In this document: positions 56,596 to 64,000 of the stretch, piece by piece | Layout: every line of letters starts with the position of its first letter | Numbering within the stretch: the first letter of the stretch is position 1 | NCBI GenBank assembly: GCA_024349245.1 | Contig: JALDNG010000022.1 | Span: forward strand, 18,601,501 to 18,665,500 | DNA length: 64,000 bases | Source of the DNA: Neodontobutis hainanensis | Lineage: Eukaryota > Chordata > Actinopteri > Gobiiformes > Odontobutidae | Reading direction: 5' to 3' | The notes under the pieces: model-generated | The model's input: the letters and a program-made list of their open reading frames with translations, nothing else | Database searches by the model: none | Told to the model about the DNA's origin: nothing | Made by a program: the position numbers and the translations under genes

Positions 56596-58706
56596 TTCTT
56601 TTTTCAGCAACCAACACCAATAATATTTCACATTTGAAAACACCAATACCAGTTAACACTTTTTATATGCTTTTGAACTTTGAACCAGGTATTGTTCATA
56701 GCCAGGAAACATGTCTTTTCTTACAATTTTCAAAGAATTCACCAAAAAACACGTAATGTAAATGCATGTAGGTCTGAATATAAATGTTACATAGACACTG
56801 AAGACCGGGTTGACCATTCTGCAGAAAACATTGCACAACATTTTTAAACCCAACATCATATTATTATATTATATCAAATACATGATTAGCAAAAAAAGTA
56901 AGTTACAAACTTAGACCATAGAACAATAATAGACCTGCCAAACAAAAAGTACATGTCTAAGAGGCTTTAGCTTGGTTTATGGTTAGCCTAAATTAGAAAA
57001 TAAAATATTTGTAATGTTTGATTGCAAAGTTAGTCGTATTGTTGGTCAAAAGTAGAGAACTTTATTATTGAATTATGTTATCAGTTACAATAGGCAATTC
57101 TTGTGATGAAAAAGGGATGTATAAAAGGTCAATTAAAAGTGTTAAAGTATTGATTTAATTTTTAGTTTTCGAGACTAGAGTTATTGGAGCCAGCTCTCGT
57201 TTTCATTCAAACCTCACCTTCCTCAACTGATGCCTTGGTCCATTATTCTTCTATGTCTAAAGTTGCACATTGCCTCAGTCTTGTTTTGGCATTTTGTCTG
57301 TCGCTGCCAGCCTGCCAGCCCACCCTCTCCCATGCTTAAAAAAAAAAAAATGTGTCTGACCTTTTGAACTGGTGACTCATATCAACACAACTCTATTGTC
57401 ACATGGGAAAAAAGATCTTTCACTGGTTTCAAAAAAACAACTGCGCAAGTCACTTCTTTGTCTGAGATTCCCTCCTACTTGAAGTTCCCATCTTAGCAAC
57501 TTACAATTTAGTGGCAGCTTAGGAGCTCAACCACTGAGCCAACTGAAGTCAGTTTCTGAGGGTGGCTCTCACAGGACGCAATGCAATCAAAACACGACTT
57601 TGGTGAATGCCCAGAAATGAATACATTCTTATTCGAGAGTTATTGGGAACTGTGAAGACTTTACATGCATAGATACTGTGCAAGTGCTGAATTAAACATA
57701 AACGGAAGTGTTTGTTTTGGGAAATGACTCTAATCTAATAGAAAACAGCTGTTGGTCTCCCATAAGTCATCTTACAACTTAAATTTCCAGCAACTGGAAA
57801 CCCATGTGTCTTCAATCTTTTTTCGGAAAACCACAAAGAGCTTTGACATCCCTTAGGTCTGAGATTAATGTCTGCGGCGAGAGACTTGACTTTAAAGAAC
57901 CAGAACCAGAACCTGGATCACATTTTAATGTTGAAAGCATTTAACACTTCCCGTACATTAATAGAATATCATTATTGAGGATTTAACACAATGAAACATT
58001 TTATTTGTATTTAAAGGTCAATCCAAGTTTTGTGAGTTGTAATATTGAGTTAAAAACAAAAAAAAGGTAAAAAGAACACATTTGAACACAACCACACTTT
58101 GGCATTGATGCTAATTTGCAGACACACTAAAAGTTACTCCACTTTAATGAAAATTTGTTTTGACAGTTTGGGCCATTGTTATAGGATAGTTTTTAGCTTC
58201 AGATAATGAGACACCGAAGTGGCATAAATGTTTTATAAAACTAAGTATATGTACTGTAGCTTTAAAATAGGCCTAATTTGAGAGAACGCTGTAGTAATAC
58301 AAATGGAAAGTTCTGATTTAAAAAATGATGCCAGTACACTTTAAGGAAAACTTCCAAATGATTGCTTTCAAAGTCTTTACTTTAGTTTGATATTCTCTTT
58401 ATATACACAAGATAAGTTTTAAAATGGGACTGTATCAGTGTGGACATTACCACAGGTAATCTTCCTTATTATTTGGGTTGTAAAAACTGTCTATGAATAC
58501 TGTATGGTTTGTTGTAAGTAACAATAAAATAAGCAACTGTTTTCATTTTCACCTGAATTTTTTCCCAGCATTTAGTTTTTTTCTGCTCAAGGTTCAATGA
58601 AGCCTGACTGTAAAATAAAGTGTTTGAGGAGAGTTTTTGACACTATACACAGTGGGCCTTGAAAGCAATTAGCTTTGCTCTAAACATGGGCCTTAGTAAT
58701 ATTTAC
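56596..58706. other. Intergenic stretch
   Basis: AT-rich. It could include distal 3' UTR of rgs5 on the - strand, but no end can be fixed. A + strand AATAAA at 58523-58528 has no gene before it. Confidence 0.4.
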
Positions 58707-58710
58707 TTAA

Positions 58711-59124
58711 AGGTGCATTACGGAAGATCCAGAGTTTTTGTTCTAGAGCGCCACCTCTGGCGTTAGCGGAACTGCAGCCAGTGTCGTGTGTTCACTGTGC
58801 ACACTCTTGTACGAGCACGAACGAACAACAACCAAAGAAGAATCGTCCGGTTCTTGAGTTCGCTGGAGGCCTGGCTCTTCCCTGAGTTCACAGGTTTCAT
58901 TTTCAACTTTGCCGCTAGCGTTGCTTAGTTTACTTATGATGACAAATCAGGAAGTGAGAACCAGGAAGACGCGCACGTGCATTACGTCACGTTTACTGAA
59001 ACAGCTTCTCATTTAATGGACTGTACAGGCTTATTCAGCTCATTCTGCACATCAGGCTGTTGCTGATGCATATATGGGTTATAAAAAATATTATTTGAAC
59101 ATTTGAAACTTCCGTAATGCACCT
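58711..59124 (+). mobile_element. 414-bp MITE with 16-bp TIRs and TTAA target duplication
   Basis: Perfect terminal inverted repeats AGGTGCATTACGGAAG (58711-58726) and CTTCCGTAATGCACCT (59109-59124), each flanked by TTAA (58707-58710; 59125-59128). TTAA duplication is used by piggyBac and Kolobok transposons; the AGG terminus fits the purine-purine-G start reported for Kolobok better than the CCC start of piggyBac. No transposase; GC-richer than the flanks. Confidence 0.85.
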
Positions 59125-59128
59125 TTAA

Positions 59129-60006
59129 ATCCTACTCTTTTCTTTGACACCAATTCAGCTTTTCAAGGATTTTTAATTATCTTGGGCTGCACAATGAGTC
59201 AATTTACACAATAGGCATCTCCGAACATTCAGTTTAAGGTTACCTCAAGCCAAACAAATAAACAGGAAGCATCAAGAAAAAACACAGAAATTAGTTTAAT
59301 TTTAAAAAGACCCTTTGTTGCAACTGTGTTTCCATTGAGTTTTCTACTTTACAATATTTGTGTAAATGTCCTCTTTGTTGTGCAGCCCAATCAGTGGGTG
59401 ATTTGTAACGAGTTTGGCCAGTCTTTTTTGTTTAAGGTTATACAGTATGTGTGTGTGTTGTTTGATGAGGGGAGGAGGCTTCTTCAAAAGGCAGTTGATT
59501 GCAATTAACAGCAGTTTTTGCTTATGTGTACTTCCCCATGCCCACACATATACAGACACTTTCTCTTTATTTGGGTTCCTTAGCGACTGTATCGACATCA
59601 GTCATTTTTTGATGTGCTCTCAGTGTGGTCAGTTATCCACATCAGTAACTGTAAAAGCAAAATAAAGGCCAATGCTACCATGCTAATTTCTTTATTACTG
59701 TTTAGACAAATTACCAGTTTACGACATATCTTTAACCCCCCCCCCAAAAAAAAAAAAAAAAAAAAAACTAACAAAAAATTCTATTTGTTTAATCTAAAAC
59801 ATTTTATTCAGAGAGCCAGTTTGTATGCAGGGCTGTTGGATCTGTGAGTACCGATATTTTATTTATACATTTTTTTTGTTTTAGTGAAAATATTGTCTGT
59901 ATATGTGTGGACTCTTCTTGGAATGATCTCTTTGCCGTTAAATAACAGTTTAAACTGAATGTCCAAATCCCCCCACCAAACTCACACTTGGCCCCCTGCT
60001 GACTGT
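59129..60006 (-). other. rgs5: rgs5 3' UTR, end not fixed
   Basis: Follows the rgs5 stop on the - strand. A - strand AATAAA lies at 59858-59863 and another near 59802, so a short UTR is possible; mammalian RGS5 has a long 3' UTR. Includes a C-run plus A-run at about 59738-59767. Confidence 0.4.
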
Positions 60007-60171
60007 TTAGTAGACCAGCAGGTCCTGGTAGTAATCGGAGCGAAGGAAGCGGCCGAAGGAATCTTTCTCCATCAGAGCATAGATTCTCTTTTGGGCCAGG
60101 TCAAAGGTCCCTGGGGAAAGGTCCACCAGGTTTCTCAGAGTCACGTCTTTGGTGAAGTGGTCAATATTCAC
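60007..60171 (-). CDS. rgs5: rgs5 last coding exon
   Basis: 165 nt, 54 residues plus TAA at 60009-60007. Acceptor is a T-run of about 14 followed by CCACAG. Confidence 0.93.
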   Translation of the reverse strand: MNIDHFTKDVTLRNLVDLSPGTFDLAQKRIYALMEKDSFGRFLRSDYYQDLLVY

Positions 60172-61446
60172 CTGTGGAAAAAAAAAAAAAGAAAGGTTTT
60201 TTGAAGAAATTGAAACGGGTGAAAGGCAGCAGTTTTTTATAATGCTTTTGTAGCTACAATTTTTTAGTTATTTTTTTGCAATCTCTATACTATAAGTCAG
60301 TTTCTCTTCTCTTAAGGCTTGACTTTAGATTTTTCCTCTGTTCAGAGCTCGTGGGAGGAGTCTGGGCAGCTCTGTCTGCTAGTCGCATGAAAAAACAATC
60401 TTACGTCTTTCCCAAACTTTTATCAGGTGCTGGTCTGTCTAAAAACGTCAATTTAGTAATGTATACTGGTACCTCATTGGTTTTTGTGACAGGTCTTACG
60501 GCCACTTTTTAAAGGTCTCACTCTGGTCTCAAACTCATTTTTATGTGGCACTGGACATAGATTAATAAGGAATTAATTTTCATTCTTGCCATGAAAAAAA
60601 AAACATGTAATTTCCTGTTAGTTTAGTTTGAGCAAATATGACTCTAGCCCTGCCTCATTCATGAAAGGCTAACCCTTTCAAGAAATTGAACTTGGTCTGG
60701 TTATAAAGTCGTTTGCCTGCCCCATATTTGTTTTTTGGGTTGGGAAATGTTACTAAGATGAACTAAATTCAGAGGCTGGGTTGTGAGCTCTGCAGTTATT
60801 GCCTTGATCTCTGGGATCTCTGGGATGTCTTGGACTAAGTTGTTGTAATCCTGGCTACAACATTACTTAAAGGAAAGAGGAATGACTACAAGAAAGCTCA
60901 CTCCAACTCCTATTCATGAGCTTTTAATATATAGTTTACAAAGTTCCTTCATTGCTCCACAGACTCCTCAATTCAAGAGTCTGTGGTCTGAGCCGAAGCC
61001 TTTGTCTGTTCCAGTCCATAGTCTTAAATAAATATTGTGATATAAAGCAATACTTTTTCCATATTAGCTTCTTGTAATGTGATTTGTAAAAAGACATTGT
61101 GAAACCAGCTTACTGACTTTTGAGGCACATTGAACGTTATGTAAGTAATTTGAGAGCACCTAAGTCTGCAAAAGATTCCAAACCTGCCATTTTATTAAAC
61201 CTTGGGAATAATTTGCATACATCCTGTGGCCCTGACTATTACAGAAATGAGACTGGTTTGAGTTGAAGTCAGTCCTGACCTCTCGTGGCCCCTCAGACTG
61301 GATGAAGTCCTCATAGATTTTCTTGGCTTTGGCAGCCATTTTCACTGGGTTCTTGGTTTTCTTGAAGTCCTCACAGGCCATCCAAAATTCAATGTTCTCG
61401 TCACTGAACTCTGACTGCAGGAAGCTACGGAAAGATACGAGACCAT
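60007..61446 (-). CDS. rgs5: Regulator of G-protein signalling 5 (RGS5), last two coding exons
   Basis: R4-class GTPase-activating protein for Gi/Gq alpha, in mammals a pericyte and vascular smooth-muscle regulator. Exons 61446-61280 and 60171-60007 give the C-terminal 109 residues or so. The core SEFSDENIEFW, the contact Asn in VNIDH and LMEKDSFGRFLR (Asp, Arg) are intact. VNIDHFTKDVTLRNLVD, TFDLAQKRI and the abrupt end after RSDYYQDLLVY match RGS5 better than RGS4, 8 or 16. The convergent position to rgs4 repeats the mammalian RGS4-RGS5 order. The 5' exons, which would encode the N-terminus, are not visible up to 64000. Whether this is an a or b teleost copy cannot be told. Confidence 0.9.
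60172..61279 (-). other. rgs5: rgs5 intron before the last exon
   Basis: 1108 bp, donor GTCAGG, acceptor ...TTTCCACAG. No embedded repeat recognised. Confidence 0.85.
61280..61446 (-). CDS. rgs5: rgs5 RGS-core exon
   Basis: 167 nt, the usual size of this exon in the R4 family, starting in phase with two bases of a split codon. Encodes GLVSFRSFLQ to IQSEGPRE. Acceptor TTTTCCAG, donor GTCAGG. Confidence 0.93.
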
Positions 61447-64000
61447 CTGGAAAACACAACAACAGAAACAAAAGTGGGTTTATTAGAACAGGAACATTGT
61501 GCTTGTAGAAATTGTAAAAGAAATGTTGATGTAACATATATCTTGATTGGAGACATGACTGTCTCTATTCCACACTAGTCTATGTTAATCATTACATTCA
61601 GTCCACACATCCTTACCAATAAAAGCACTGATTTATGGATTTATTAATTCTATTAAGACAGAACAATCATACTGCTTTGTTGACTGTGTGTAATGATTAA
61701 CATACTCTGATTTTACAGTGCATTTGAAAAAAATATTTACAAAATTATTAATATAAAGAATATGAAATGCATAGAACAATCATGACTATGACTAAAGGGT
61801 ATATTCTTAGACACTGTTATAAGGCTGTACATCACTTAAGCCTGTGGCACATTAATAACTTCCCCTTTAATGTGTTTCCTCTTGGGGTTTTATAAAAGTA
61901 TCTTGAATTTTGAACGCAGTGTTTCTTCAGGATGGTGAATTGTTTAAAAAAGAACAAAAAAACATGATAAATGCTAGATTAGGTTTTAGGCATTGTTAAA
62001 CTGACGTACTGTCTGACTAAAGTTGTTTTATTGTTTATTTTAGCACAGCTTTAAGGCATCTGAATAGTCCAATTTTTTTTTAATCTCTTGGTACAATTTA
62101 AATATTACAAAAAATGTGCCCTTTACTTATATTTTCCCCATGGCCTTAGCTCTGAGCTTTGTCGCCTTTTTAAAACTGTTGTTTTTCTATTTCATTGGCC
62201 TCAAAGTTTATTATTCTGTAACATAGTATCAGCACACCCCCAGTTTGGAGAAGCAGACCGGAGCAAAGCAACACGGAGACTAAACTACGCTTTACTGTAA
62301 ATGGAGCCAGTAAAATTTAGATTTTTCAATTAAATTTTAAACACTGAAATAATTCAATGTTGATTTAAATGTCAGCTGCTTAAAGAATAATAATCAGACA
62401 CATTAAGGAGGCCTGTGGTTGTATAAACAAGGAACAGAAGACTTATGTCGATATAAATGAATAAGCTTCTACATAACGCACACTTAAATATATTCTGGTG
62501 AGGTGATACTGAGAGGCTGGAGATTTACTGCTGCAGTAAACATTAGATCGTTTAGGATTTCTTATTATTACATTCATAGAGCAACATCAATTTACTACCT
62601 TTTGTTGACTCACTGTTTAATGTCCGCTTGTGTTGAGATGCCAAAAATAAAGTGAGTGAGAGCTGTACTTTTTAATTTTTAAGAGCAAAATGTAGAATGC
62701 TTGAAAAAATTTTTTATTTGAAAGCATTTAAATTTTATGTTTTTCTCTTCATTTCGGTTTCCTCTTGAGTAAGGATTATTTATCGTCCAACACTACAATG
62801 TTTAGCTCCACCTTTTTGAAAGTGAACGGCACATTTGGGACCCCAGCCCAAAATGTCCCTGGAGTACTGTATGTTACGGTTTTTGGGGAAACTTGAAACC
62901 CCTTTGGTAAAAAAATAAACGTTACCGTATTGACTGTACAGTACCACTCGAGTGGAATCAAGACTAAACATGACACAAAGCCTCTGCCATTGCACCCGTC
63001 TGCTTAATAAATACTTTTTACTACTAAACTATCCCTTCAAACCAAAGCCTATGTTTTCAACAAACAACAAACAAAATAAAACTTCTAATTCTAAAAGTTA
63101 ATTAGTGTTTTAATTGGCTTTTAAAACGGTTGACAAAGTGTCCTGCTTCATAATGAGTTTTCAACATGTTTAGGATTTTTAATAAAGCCTTCAAGTCATA
63201 AATATTACTGCCCATTTGGAAAAGCTTTTAGGGTAAAGTAATTATGTTCTGGTAATGGAATGCATTATAAAGTGACAAGTTTAACAGTAACTTCACAAAA
63301 CCATAAACCATTCAAGTATGTTTTAAAATGAACTGAACTCAAAATAACTATTACCTTTGAAATCTATCTAAAAGCATTGCAGGAGTTGCCTGAATAGAAC
63401 AGAGTGAGAGCTTCACTTCAGCAGAGGCCATTGTAGCACAACACAATAGATGCAAAATGTCCCATTATATGAGCGACATGTGCTGCTGACGATAAGCCTC
63501 AGAGGGACAGTTATCTGTGATCTAAACGACCAGTTGCTCCTAAAATAGAGTCGTAATCAAGCCTCTCTGTCCTTTTTATATGACCTACACGGGCAGACAA
63601 AGGTAAACACACAAATACGGAGAAAAGTTTGGTGTTTTTCTTTTGGCAACAGAGTGTGGTGCAGTGGATTTGTTTCAAAGGTGTGTTGAATGACAGACCC
63701 GCATCAGAGCAGTTGTTCTTTCTATGTTCAAACTGGGAAGTGACCGGTTTTATTTAGTCACGTACATTTACCTCATGTCTTGGAGATTCTTAGTCGTCCA
63801 GGTCATTATTTATTGTTTAGATGAAATTGTCAGGACATAGTTGGGAAGGATTGGGAAGTGTAACGTAAGTCCTCATTTATTTCTACCATAAATCTGTTCA
63901 AATCACTTTTTGTTGAGATTTCAAAGAAAGACTACAATGGCTCTGTCACATGAACCTTTTTGACCAGTTACAGCTCTTAAGAGTTTTTCACAAAGCAACT
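61447..64000 (-). other. rgs5 upstream intron or 5' region, no exon found
   Basis: I looked on the - strand for the small helix-1 exon (WRESF-type) and the MCKGL-type first exon and found neither. A weak copy of the dispersed TTCTCAGTCATCCAGG repeat lies at 63781-63806. The remainder is AT-rich. Confidence 0.5.

Noticed and set aside
61447..64000. Upstream exons of rgs5
   Set aside because: No - strand stretch with the helix-1 exon pattern or a MCKGL-type start plus splice sites was found; for example the frame at 62780-62995 starting MQWQRL is not RGS-like.

Overview
The window is teleost fish chromosomal DNA, at an RGS4-RGS5 type locus. Two genes can be assembled from exons. A complete five-exon rgs4 lies on the + strand (12091-23233, 201 aa). 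The last two coding exons of rgs5 lie on the - strand (60007-61446); its 5' exons were not found and probably lie past 64000. The genes converge tail to tail, as RGS4 and RGS5 do in mammals, about 36.8 kb apart. Both products belong to the small R4 class of GTPase-activating proteins for Gi/Gq alpha subunits. The fish assignment rests on these exons plus the repeats: L2-type LINE tails, Tc1, a chromovirus, a Penelope-type fragment and tRNA-headed SINEs.

Layout. 1-12 kb: non-coding apart from one weak candidate terminal exon at about 554-716. It holds a SINE-like repeat, a degenerate TTTAGTCCTGG array, a nested LINE/LTR/tandem-repeat cluster (6.9-8.9 kb) and a 1.15 kb minisatellite (9.4-10.55 kb) ending about 1.4 kb before the rgs4 start site. 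11.2-12.1 kb: rgs4 upstream region with duplicated sequence modules and a CRE-like, CCAAT and TATA core promoter. 12.1-23.2 kb: rgs4; intron 3 carries a 1.4 kb minisatellite of 10- and 14-bp units. 23.2-26.3 kb: probable rgs4 3' UTR with a long perfect hairpin. 26.3-60 kb: intergenic, with a diverged tandem duplication (27.0-27.9 kb), a young chromodomain-bearing Ty3/gypsy element with 5-bp target duplication (29346-34710), a Tc1 fragment, an L2 tail, several SINE copies, a decayed LTR, a Penelope-like fragment and a TTAA-flanked MITE. 60.0-64 kb: rgs5 3' exons and intron sequence.

The points most worth a second look are: the chromovirus, whose LTRs are almost identical but whose coding region is broken many times, mainly by single-base shifts; a LINE with the 5'-inversion expected from twin priming, later altered by an LTR-like insertion and a 33-bp tandem expansion; the two large minisatellites around rgs4; the duplicated modules upstream of rgs4; and the tandem duplication at 27 kb. 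I found no new multi-gene system: the window is an ordinary two-gene vertebrate locus with unusual repeat architecture. All calls come from reading the sequence; no database search was run.
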